Shown here: one piece after another, positions 1-6,663 of the stretch | Layout: every line of letters starts with the position of its first letter | Numbering within the stretch: position 1 is the stretch's first letter | From: an uncultured Oscillospiraceae bacterium | Lineage (GTDB): Bacteria > Bacillota > Clostridia > Oscillospirales > Oscillospiraceae | Length of the DNA stretch: 64,000 bases | Direction of reading: 5' to 3' | NCBI GenBank assembly: GCA_947588955.1 | Contig: CANPYX010000006.1 | Location: 1-64,000, forward strand | The notes under the pieces: generated by a model | Told to the model about the DNA's origin: nothing | What the model saw: the letters and a program-made list of their open reading frames with translations, nothing else | Databases searched by the model: none | Made by a program: the position numbers and the translations under genes

Positions 1-1
1 C

Positions 2-45
2 AAAAAAAGAAGAGAGTTACCAGGGGGTTCCTTGGTAACTCTCTT
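2..45 (-). terminator. Intrinsic terminator of the collagen-like gene
   Basis: A 13-bp perfect inverted repeat (AAGAGAGTTACCA and its complement) with a 10-nt loop. Read on the minus strand it is followed by seven T, the standard intrinsic-terminator form. It lies about 40 nt past the stop codon of the minus-strand collagen-like gene. Confidence 0.85.
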
Positions 46-82
46 CCCTTTTTATGGGGCTTTTTTCACAGCCCCAGTTTTT

Positions 83-1135
83 TTACGCAAGTCTAACGAA
101 TATCAGGTGCGCGGAGCCTGGGACCTCGCCGCCGGCGCTTTGCGTCACGGTCAGAGAACCGGTATTGCCGGTGGGGTTCCTGACGGCGACGGTGTCGCCG
201 GCGGAGAGCGTCTGCACGCTCATTCCCACTATCTGGTCAGAACCGGCGTTCCTGCCCACCACGGTGGACGCCACGCCCGCCCCGTTGACGGCAAGCTGGA
301 GCTGTCCCGCCTGGGTAATGGGCACCTGGAAGACCACCAGGTACGTCCCCGCGTCCACTACGGTGAAAGAGGTGTCCGACGCGGCGGTGATACTGCCGGT
401 GCCGGGACCTGAGTTGGGGAATGCCACATCCGCTCCGGGAGCTATGACCGCGGTGTTATCGGGCGGCATAAGCGCGTAAAAATCCGCGTACCCCGTGACC
501 GCCGGAGTCCCCGCCGGTCCCTGAGGTCCCTGGGGTCCGACTGCTCCCGTCGCACCCGTCGCGCCTTGAGGGATGACGAAGTTCAATATGGCGTCCGTGT
601 CCGTTCCAGTGTTGGTCACGCTCGCCGGCGTGCCGGGAGCCCCGGTTGTCACGGTTCCGATCTCTATCGTCGCCGCGGCTCCGGCAGGCCCCGCGGGACC
701 CGTGGCGCCCGTTGCGCCCGTCGCGCCGGTTGCTCCCGTGGCTCCCACAGGACCGGCAGGACCCTGGGGACCCTGAGGTCCGACAGCTCCGGTGGCGCCT
801 GTCTCACCTCTTGCCCCGGCGGGACCGGCAGGTCCTTGGGGACCCTGGGGACCTATGGGCCCCGTAGCGCCGGTCGCGCCCGTTGCCCCTGTGGGACCGG
901 CAGGTCCCTGAGGTCCCTGGGGACCCGTCTCGCCCTGGGGCCCCTGGGGGCCCTGGGGACCGGTGGGACCGACGGGTCCGGGTATGCCCTGAGGTCCCCT
1001 GGGTCCGGGACACACAGTGGGAGTGCCCGGACACGGCGGCATACATCCGCCGCAGTTTATTACGGTTCCCCCGCAGCCTCCGGCTCCCTGCCCTCCGCAG
1101 GGCTCATTGGCGTCAAATAAATCAGATGTTTTCAT
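83..1135 (-). CDS. Collagen-like (Gly-X-Y) surface or exosporium protein, BclA type
   Basis: About 350 aa. A Cys/Gly-rich head (residues 1-45) with no clear signal peptide is followed by Gly-X-Y triplets to about residue 155, many of them GPQ, GPA and GAT. A spacer, a second short collagen run and a C-terminal beta-rich domain without triplets follow. This head/stalk/globule order is that of BclA-like exosporium filaments, whose C-terminal domain has a C1q/TNF fold and trimerises. Thr-rich triplets are typical O-glycosylation sites. The longest frame starts 21 nt upstream, but AAGGAGG lies 7 nt before ATG at 1135, so MKTSDLF is chosen. A role on spores is inferred; another surface adhesin is possible. 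The gene is monocistronic with its own terminator. Confidence 0.8.
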   Translation of the reverse strand: MKTSDLFDANEPCGGQGAGGCGGTVINCGGCMPPCPGTPTVCPGPRGPQGIPGPVGPTGPQGPQGPQGETGPQGPQGPAGPTGATGATGATGPIGPQGPQGPAGPAGARGETGATGAVGPQGPQGPAGPVGATGATGATGATGATGPAGPAGAAATIEIGTVTTGAPGTPASVTNTGTDTDAILNFVIPQGATGATGAVGPQGPQGPAGTPAVTGYADFYALMPPDNTAVIAPGADVAFPNSGPGTGSITAASDTSFTVVDAGTYLVVFQVPITQAGQLQLAVNGAGVASTVVGRNAGSDQIVGMSVQTLSAGDTVAVRNPTGNTGSLTVTQSAGGEVPGSAHLIFVRLA

Positions 1136-1149
1136 CCAAATCCTCCTTG

Positions 1150-1163
1150 GGCTCATATGAGCC
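1150..1163. promoter_or_regulatory. 14-bp perfect palindrome beside the collagen gene ribosome site
   Basis: GGCTCATATGAGCC is a perfect palindrome ending a few bases upstream of the AAGGAGG ribosome site of the collagen-like gene. It could be an operator or a leader hairpin. No regulator is assigned. Confidence 0.4.
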
Positions 1164-1254
1164 TACAACATAATATTCATCTCCGTGACCTTCTGTTACA
1201 GCGCCCCGCATTTTCCTGAAAAAATAAAATTTTTCTGAATTGCGAAAATTCCTG

Positions 1255-1283
1255 TTGAATCACTGCCGGAAAGATGATAAAAT
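1255..1283 (+). promoter_or_regulatory. Predicted promoter of the P-loop gene
   Basis: TTGAAT, 17 nt, TAAAAT. The -10 box ends 55 nt upstream of the ATG of the P-loop gene. Confidence 0.55.
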
Positions 1284-1338
1284 ACCAGTGACAGATAACC
1301 GCTCTGTCCTCACCCCAAAACTGAAAGGAGTGTTCCCT

Positions 1339-1749
1339 ATGGTTAAGGTCATTATGGGACTGAAGGGTCACGGAAAAACAAAGCAGCTTTTAGAGCTTGT
1401 ACGCAAGGCTTCCGACGAGGAGCACGGAAATGTCGTCTGTATCGAGCGCGACGCGGCGCTCCGCTACGACGTTCCCATGAGCGTCCGCCTCATCAGGCTT
1501 TCGGATTACAAGCTTGTCGGCTACACCGCCCTCAAGGGCTTCCTCAGCGGGCTGCGCGCCGGCAATTACGATATTACCCACATCTTCATGGACGGTCTAT
1601 TCAAGCTGGCGGGTACCGAATCCCTCAATGAGGCCGAGGAGTTCCTGGCGTGGTGCGACAGCTTCTCCAACCGCGAGGGCGTCAAGTTCACCATGACCAT
1701 CAGCGCCGACGAGTCCTCCGCCACCGAAGGGATCAAGAAGTACTTTTAA
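1339..1749 (+). CDS. Small orphan P-loop NTPase-like protein
   Basis: 136 aa. A Walker A motif GLKGHGKT sits at residues 7-14 and a hydrophobic strand ending in Asp (ITHIFMD) near residue 82 could be Walker B. No further domain is recognised. The family is unknown to me; the size suggests a single-domain nucleotide-binding protein. The frame opens 99 nt earlier, but AAAGGAG lies 9 nt before ATG 1339 and the -10 box lies inside the extra part, so this start is preferred. A regulator of the DtxR type follows 57 nt downstream and may be cotranscribed, but the function is unknown. Confidence 0.7.
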   Translation: MVKVIMGLKGHGKTKQLLELVRKASDEEHGNVVCIERDAALRYDVPMSVRLIRLSDYKLVGYTALKGFLSGLRAGNYDITHIFMDGLFKLAGTESLNEAEEFLAWCDSFSNREGVKFTMTISADESSATEGIKKYF

Positions 1750-1781
1750 GCTGACGGGAGCCGAACCCGCGTCAGCTTAAA
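1746..1781 (+). terminator. Hairpin overlapping the stop codon of the P-loop gene
   Basis: TTTAAGCTGACG and CGTCAGCTTAAA pair across a 12-nt loop. No T run follows, so it may be an mRNA-end or partial terminator structure between two same-strand genes. Confidence 0.5.
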
Positions 1782-1806
1782 CCCCGAATTTTGGCAAAAG
1801 GAGTGG

Positions 1807-2187
1807 ATGGCATTGGAGATCCACGAATCCGGCGAGGACTACCTTGAAACAATACTTATGCTGGAAAACCGCATGGGGTATGTCCGCTCCATCGACATCG
1901 CCACCGAGATGGGCTTCTCAAAGCCCACCATCTCCATCGCCATGCGCAGGCTCCGGGAGTCCGGCTACATCGACGTGGACGAGCGCCGGGACATCCACCT
2001 CACCCCCTTAGGGCGCGAGGTCGCCGAGAGGATCTACGAGCGCCACGTCCTTTTGACGGACATGCTCAAGGCCCTGGGCGTCGAGCCAGAAGCCGCCGCC
2101 CGCGAGGCATGCAAAATAGAGCACGACATCAGCGCCGAAACCTTCTCAAAGCTTCGCCAATACTACGACTCCCACCTAAAACCCTAA
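1807..2187 (+). CDS. DtxR/MntR-family metal-dependent transcriptional regulator
   Basis: 126 aa, close to MntR length (about 140) without an SH3 extension. The N-terminal winged helix-turn-helix spans about residues 5-70, with a recognition helix around FSKPTISIAMRRLRESG. The dimerisation helices carry E-A-C-K-I-E-H-D, which matches the Glu-x-x-Glu-His metal ligands of MntR, and an upstream Glu/Asp pair in ESGEDYLE. It should repress metal-uptake genes when Mn(II) or Fe(II) is bound. ATG 1807 is only 3 nt after GGAG; a TTG at 1813 has better spacing and would start the protein at the conserved EIHES. No transport target gene is adjacent. Confidence 0.85.
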   Translation: MALEIHESGEDYLETILMLENRMGYVRSIDIATEMGFSKPTISIAMRRLRESGYIDVDERRDIHLTPLGREVAERIYERHVLLTDMLKALGVEPEAAAREACKIEHDISAETFSKLRQYYDSHLKP

Positions 2188-2198
2188 TCCCCCCCCGC

Positions 2199-2224
2199 CG
2201 CCCGTAAAAAAATTACGGGCGGCA
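2199..2224. terminator. Hairpin after the DtxR-type gene
   Basis: GCCGCCCGTAA and TTACGGGCGGC form a perfect 11-bp stem with an A-rich loop, about 10 nt past the stop codon. The downstream tract is AAAAATTTT, so it is only a moderate intrinsic terminator. Confidence 0.5.
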
Positions 2225-2255
2225 AAAATTTTCCGGGCGGCAAAAAAAAATCCCT

Positions 2256-2445
2256 AAATCAAATATTTTTCCGGCGGCATGTACGTCGGAAAAATCGCCT
2301 TTTGTTTTGCAAGTGTGCGCCCCTACGGGGCGTGCGCGCAGCAAAACAGCAGAAAAAATTTCCGGAAATGTCCGCAGACATTTCCGAAAATTTTTTCGCA
2401 CGTCCCCCCCTTCTTCAAAAAGGGCAAAGCCCTTTTTGAAGAAAT
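2256..2445 (+). repeat. R2 hairpin-array repeat, copy 1 (fills the 2188-2507 gap)
   Basis: About 190 nt with four hairpins in fixed order. H1 is TTTTTCCGGCG/CGTCGGAAAAA. H2 is a C-rich stem around GCGCCCC/GGGGCGTGC. H3 is a long stem closed by GTCCGCAGAC. H4 is CTTCAAAAAGGGC/GCCCTTTTTGAAG. The linkers CTTTTGTTTTGCAAGTGTGC and CGCACGT recur in the other copies. It carries no convincing gene; the short frames across it are by-products. Confidence 0.85.
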
Positions 2446-2507
2446 TATCCCGACACATCTTCAAAATCTGTACGCAACAATTCCACATGAGCGCCAAATC
2501 CTGCCTA

Positions 2508-2536
2508 TTGCCATACGGTGGATTTTGGTGTATTAT
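2508..2536 (+). promoter_or_regulatory. Predicted promoter of the degV gene
   Basis: TTGCCA, 17 nt, TATTAT; the -10 box is 45 nt upstream of the degV ATG and just downstream of the R2 repeat. Confidence 0.6.
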
Positions 2537-2581
2537 TGTATTTGTAAAAATGACATCATGTACGGATAATGGAGGTATGTT

Positions 2582-3481
2582 ATGGCTTACAGAATAATCT
2601 CCGACGGCTCCTGCGACCTTCCCGAGGAGCTGGCACGGGAGAAAAGCATCCGTGTAGTCCCCTTCTACGTGACCATGGACGAAAAAAACTACATCAAGGA
2701 AAACGTGGAGATCTCCAAGTCCGACTTTTACAAGTGGATGGTGGATAACCCCGGCAAATTCCCCAAGAGCTCCATGCCCCCCACCTCCGACTTCCTGGAG
2801 GCGTTTGAGGAGGCGGCAAAGGCGGGCGAGGACATAATCTGCCTCACCATAACCCGCAAATTCTCCTCCTGCTACGACGTGGCGATGGCGGCAAAAAAGC
2901 TCCTGCTGGACGAGTACCCGGAGCGCAAGGTGGAGGTCATCGACTCCACCGTTGACACCGTCCTCCAGGGCATCGTCGTCCTTGAGCTTTGCAAGCTGCG
3001 GGACGCGGGCTTCGGCTTTGAGGAGTCCGTAAGGCGCCTTCGGGACATCCTCCCCTCCGGGCGCATACTCTTCACCGTGGGCAGCCTTGACTATCTCCGC
3101 GCCGGCGGCAGGATAGGCAAGCTGGCGGGCGTCGCCGGCGCGCTTTTGGGCATCCGTCCCCTCATAACCCTGAAGGAGGGCGAGATCTTCCCCTCCGGCA
3201 TCACCCGCTCCCGCAAAAAGTCCATGGACATGGTGGGCAAGCTGGTGGTGAAATACGTCACCGAGACCTTTAAGAGCCCCGACGAGTACGTTGCCGCCAT
3301 CGGCTACGGCTACGACCTGCCTGAGGGCGAGGTCTTCCGCGACAAGATACGCGAGTACCTCGCCTCCATCGGACACGACCAGGAGCTTCCCATCTACCAC
3401 ATCGGCGCCGCCATCTCCGTCCACACCGGTCCCTATCCCCTGGGCTTCGGCATCGTGAGGAAGGCGGACCTGTCCCACTGA
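2582..3481 (+). CDS. DegV family fatty-acid-binding protein
   Basis: 299 aa, normal for DegV proteins (about 280-300). The N-terminal signature DGSCDLP follows IIS, and the SSCYDVAMAA segment around residue 97 contributes the Ser that binds a fatty-acid carboxylate. The C-terminal EDD-type domain ends in HTGPYPLGFG. Known members (FakB) present fatty acids to the kinase FakA for phospholipid synthesis, but a partner kinase gene is not visible here. Start ATG 2582 follows GGAGG with normal spacing. The gene is followed 5 nt later by a pseudouridine synthase gene, so the two are likely cotranscribed. Confidence 0.9.
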   Translation: MAYRIISDGSCDLPEELAREKSIRVVPFYVTMDEKNYIKENVEISKSDFYKWMVDNPGKFPKSSMPPTSDFLEAFEEAAKAGEDIICLTITRKFSSCYDVAMAAKKLLLDEYPERKVEVIDSTVDTVLQGIVVLELCKLRDAGFGFEESVRRLRDILPSGRILFTVGSLDYLRAGGRIGKLAGVAGALLGIRPLITLKEGEIFPSGITRSRKKSMDMVGKLVVKYVTETFKSPDEYVAAIGYGYDLPEGEVFRDKIREYLASIGHDQELPIYHIGAAISVHTGPYPLGFGIVRKADLSH

Positions 3482-3486
3482 CTTGA

Positions 3487-4446
3487 ATGAAGGAATTTCT
3501 CATAAACGAAAATGACGCGGGCCAGCGCCTTGACCGCTTCGCGGGAAAGGCGGCCCCCCTCCTCCCAGAGGCCCTGCTGCAAAAATATATCCGCCTCAAG
3601 CGCATAAAGGTCAACGGCAGGGGCGGAAAGCGCGAGCAGCGCCTTGAGCCGGGCGACACGGTGCAGATGTACGTAAACGACGAGTTTTTCGACCGCCCCA
3701 CCGACGAAAACTCCTGGCTGCGGATAACCGCGCCGCGGGTGAACGTGGTATACGAGGACGAAAACCTCCTCCTTGCCGACAAGCCCGCGGGCGTCCTCTG
3801 CCACGCGGGAGACGCCGGGGAGTACAACACCCTCATCTCCAACATAAAGGCATACCTTTACGGCAAGGGCGAGTGGGACCCCAAAGCGGAGAGCTCCTTC
3901 TCCCCCGCCCTGTGCAACCGCATCGACCGGAACACCCAGGGGCTTGTCATCGCCGCCAAAACCGCCCCCGCCCTGCGCGTCTTGGACGAAAAAATACGGC
4001 TTCGCGAGATCGACAAGCTCTACCTCGCCGCCGTCCACGGGAAAATGGTCCCCCCCTCCGGGACGCTAACCGGCTTCATCTTCAAGGACGCAAAGCAAAA
4101 CCGCGTCTACGTCCGCCAAAAGCCGGAGCCCGGCGCCCGCTCCGCCGTGACAAAATATAGGACGTTAGACTTCAAAAACGGCGTCTCCCTGGTGGAATGT
4201 GAGCTCCTCACTGGCAGGACCCACCAGATCCGCGCCCAGTTCGCCGCCGCCGGTCACCCCCTCGTGGGCGACGGCAAGTACGGCACGGACAAAACCGCCC
4301 GTGAGCTCGGCATCCCCGGTCAGGCGCTATGCTCATATAAGCTTCGTTTTTCCTTCAAAACCGACGCCGGAATACTCAATTACCTTGCCGGCAGGGAATT
4401 TCAGGTACCCCGCCCGGAATTTGTCGAAAAATTATTCCCAATGTGA
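3487..4446 (+). CDS. RluA-family 23S rRNA pseudouridine synthase
   Basis: 319 aa. An N-terminal S4-like RNA-binding domain (residues 1-60, with QRLDRFAGK and IKVNGR) is followed by the catalytic domain. The RluA signature CNRIDRNTQGLV near residue 140 contains the catalytic Asp, and the strand LLTGRTHQIRAQFAAAGHPLVGDGKYG is the usual C-terminal core. It converts uridine to pseudouridine in rRNA (or tRNA); the target site cannot be told from sequence. It begins 5 nt after degV. Expression is probably shared with degV and may end at the hairpin in front of the pot operon. Confidence 0.92.
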   Translation: MKEFLINENDAGQRLDRFAGKAAPLLPEALLQKYIRLKRIKVNGRGGKREQRLEPGDTVQMYVNDEFFDRPTDENSWLRITAPRVNVVYEDENLLLADKPAGVLCHAGDAGEYNTLISNIKAYLYGKGEWDPKAESSFSPALCNRIDRNTQGLVIAAKTAPALRVLDEKIRLREIDKLYLAAVHGKMVPPSGTLTGFIFKDAKQNRVYVRQKPEPGARSAVTKYRTLDFKNGVSLVECELLTGRTHQIRAQFAAAGHPLVGDGKYGTDKTARELGIPGQALCSYKLRFSFKTDAGILNYLAGREFQVPRPEFVEKLFPM

Positions 4447-4456
4447 AAAAATCTTA

Positions 4457-4485
4457 TTGACAACCGGAATAATATTTTGTATATT
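4457..4485 (+). promoter_or_regulatory. Strong predicted promoter of the pot operon
   Basis: TTGACA, 17 nt, TATATT: a perfect -35 and a five-of-six -10. Transcription would start near 4492, directly before a terminator-like hairpin. Confidence 0.7.
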
Positions 4486-4495
4486 ATTCATCGTC

Positions 4496-4540
4496 AAAAC
4501 CGCGGATGCTGTGCTGGAAGCTGAGCGTCCGCGGTTTTTT
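4496..4540 (+). terminator. Intrinsic terminator, possibly an attenuator, in the pot leader
   Basis: AAAACCGCGGATGC pairs with GCGTCCGCGGTTTT (14 bp, one G.U) around a 15-nt loop and runs into six T. It begins within 5 nt of the predicted start site of the promoter at 4457-4485 and ends 61 nt before potA. It can terminate the upstream rRNA-modification transcript and also cut off the pot transcript, so it could act as an attenuator. Confidence 0.7.
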
Positions 4541-4601
4541 CGACTAAAATATCAAACTGTGCGCGTCCCTTTGGGCGGCGCGTGAAAAGAGGGGGAGGAT
4601 A

Positions 4602-5798
4602 ATGTCCAAAGAGCTTATACGTCTCAAAGACGTGACCATGAAATTTGACGGCGAGACCGTCCTGGACAACGTAAACATCTACTTCAACGACAAGGAATTT
4701 CTCACGCTTCTCGGGCCCTCGGGCTGCGGCAAGACCACCCTTTTGCGGATAATCGGCGGCTTCCAGACGCCCACCGAGGGTGACGTGTTCTTCGACGGCG
4801 TGAGGATAAACGATGTCCCGCCCCACAAGCGGCAGGTGAACACTGTGTTCCAGAAGTACGCCCTTTTCCCGCACCTGAACGTCTACGACAACGTGGCGTT
4901 CGGTCTGCGCATACCCAAGGAGGCCGAGGGCGGGACAGATAAATCGGGGAAAAGGGAGAAGGTCCGCCTTTCCCGCGAGGAGATCGACAGCCGCGTCCGT
5001 GAGATGCTGGAGGTTGTGTCCCTCAAGGGCTTTGAGCACCGCTCCATCTCCTCCCTCTCCGGCGGCCAGCAGCAGCGTGTGGCAATAGCCCGCGCCCTGG
5101 TGAACAGGCCCAAGGTCCTTCTGCTGGACGAACCCCTGGGCGCCCTTGATATGCGCCTTCGGAAGGACATGCAGCAGGAGCTCAAGCGCATACAGCAGCG
5201 CCTCGGCATAACCTTCATCAACGTCACCCACGACCAGGAGGAGGCCCTTGCCATGTCCGACACCGTGGTGGTGATAAACGAGGGCGTTATCCAGCAGATA
5301 GGCACCCCGGAGGACATATACAACGAGCCCAAAAACGCCTTCGTCGCGGACTTCATAGGCGAGAGCAACATAGTCGACGGCATAATGCGCGAGGACAAGG
5401 TCGTGGAGATCTTCAACCGCCGCTTTGCCTGCCTCGACTCCGGCTTTGCCAAGGATGAGCCCGTGGACGTGGTCATTCGCCCGGAGGACGTGGACATAGT
5501 CTCCGAATCCGAGGGCCAGCTGCGCGGCGTCGTCACCTCCGTGACCTTCAAGGGCGTCCATTACGACACCATAGTCGATTTTTACGGCTTCAAGTGGCTC
5601 ATTCAAACCACCGACTACTGCCCCGTGGACTCCCACATCGGCATAAGGATCGACCCCGACGGGATTCACGTCATGAAAAAAAGCCGCTATTCCGGTATGT
5701 TCGGGGACTACTCCTCCTACTCCGAGGAGTACGACGAGATAAACGACCCCACCCTTCTTGACGTGGAGGAAGCGGAGGGCAGGGACAATGAGGAATAA
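4602..5798 (+). CDS. potA: Spermidine/putrescine ABC transporter, ATP-binding protein PotA
   Basis: 398 aa. Walker [10 protein letters not shown] lies near residues 37-45, the Q-loop at [20 protein letters not shown], the ABC signature [10 protein letters not shown] near 152, Walker B VLLLDEP near 172 and the switch His in [11 protein letters not shown]-terminal TOBE-type regulatory domain (about 250-370) completes the CUT/polyamine-type ATPase. It energises polyamine import through the permeases encoded next. GGGGGAGG precedes the ATG. A charged insert (residues about 108-122) lies between Q-loop and signature. It overlaps potB by 11 nt. Confidence 0.93.
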   Translation: MSKELIRLKDVTMKFDGETVLDNVNIYFNDKEFLTLLGPSGCGKTTLLRIIGGFQTPTEGDVFFDGVRINDVPPHKRQVNTVFQKYALFPHLNVYDNVAFGLRIPKEAEGGTDKSGKREKVRLSREEIDSRVREMLEVVSLKGFEHRSISSLSGGQQQRVAIARALVNRPKVLLLDEPLGALDMRLRKDMQQELKRIQQRLGITFINVTHDQEEALAMSDTVVVINEGVIQQIGTPEDIYNEPKNAFVADFIGESNIVDGIMREDKVVEIFNRRFACLDSGFAKDEPVDVVIRPEDVDIVSESEGQLRGVVTSVTFKGVHYDTIVDFYGFKWLIQTTDYCPVDSHIGIRIDPDGIHVMKKSRYSGMFGDYSSYSEEYDEINDPTLLDVEEAEGRDNEE

Positions 5799-6663
5799 GC
5801 GCGGACTTTTCGCCGTCCCATACGTCATCTGGATGGCGCTCATTGTCGTTGTCCCCGTCATCATAATGCTCGTCTACTCCCTCACCGTTGAGGTGGAGAC
5901 CTCCTCCGGCACAGTCCTGGAGGCAAGCTTTGAAAACTACACCGGCATGACTCTCTACGCCGGCGTATTCGGGCGCTCCTTCTGGCTCGCCCTCATCGCC
6001 ACAGCCATATGCCTGCTCGTGGGCTACCCCGTGGCGTACCTCATGAGCCGCGAGGGTCCCGGCTTCCAGCGCGTGGCTATGGCGCTCATTATGCTGCCCA
6101 TGTGGATGAACTTCCTCCTTCGCACCTACTCCTGGATGTCCATTCTGGAGAACAACGGGCTCCTCAATCAGCTCCTTCAAAAAATCGGCGTCATATACCT
6201 TTACAACAAAATAACGGGCTCGGACATCGAGTATTTCCAGCTCATCCGCACCCCCGGCGCGGTCGTTCTGGGCATGGTCTACAACTACCTTCCCTTCATG
6301 ATCCTGCCCATCTACACCGTCCTTTGCAAGCTGGACCCTCGCCTCATCGAGGCGGCGCAGGATCTGGGCGCCAACTCCGCCAACGTCTTCAGGCGGGTCA
6401 TACTGCCCCTCTCCGTGTCCGGCATCGTCTCCGGCGTCACCATGGTATTCGTCCCCTCGGTGTCCACCTTCGCCATCTCCCGTCTCCTGGGCGGCGGCAC
6501 GCAGATGATGCTGGGCGACCTCATTGAAAACCAATTCCTGGGCGGGGCGTACAACCCCCATCTTGGCGCCGCGATCTCCATGGTGATGATGGTCATAGTT
6601 GTGGTGTGCATGGTGGTCATGAACCACTTCGGCGACGGTGAGGAGGAGGCGATGGTTCTCTGA
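5788..6663 (+). CDS. potB: Spermidine/putrescine ABC transporter permease PotB
   Basis: 291 aa, an inner-membrane permease with about six membrane segments. The first is residues 7-29 ([20 protein letters not shown]). The EAA loop that contacts PotA is around [22 protein letters not shown]. The sequence [15 protein letters not shown] is typical of PotB. The frame opens 30 nt earlier, but ATG 5788 follows GGAGGGC, gives the normal N-terminus and creates an 11-nt overlap with potA, which suggests translational coupling. It ends with a TGATGA-type junction into potCD. Confidence 0.92.
   Translation: MRNKRGLFAVPYVIWMALIVVVPVIIMLVYSLTVEVETSSGTVLEASFENYTGMTLYAGVFGRSFWLALIATAICLLVGYPVAYLMSREGPGFQRVAMALIMLPMWMNFLLRTYSWMSILENNGLLNQLLQKIGVIYLYNKITGSDIEYFQLIRTPGAVVLGMVYNYLPFMILPIYTVLCKLDPRLIEAAQDLGANSANVFRRVILPLSVSGIVSGVTMVFVPSVSTFAISRLLGGGTQMMLGDLIENQFLGGAYNPHLGAAISMVMMVIVVVCMVVMNHFGDGEEEAMVL

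Noticed and set aside
54..479. Plus-strand frames opposite the collagen gene.
   Set aside because: Regular Gly-X-Y codons leave open frames on the other strand by composition only.
2213..3478. A 421-aa minus-strand frame across R2 and degV.
   Set aside because: Antisense to degV and passing through a hairpin repeat; no start signal.
4494..5864. A 456-aa minus-strand frame opposite potA.
   Set aside because: Shadow of potA; it has no ribosome site and no family resemblance.
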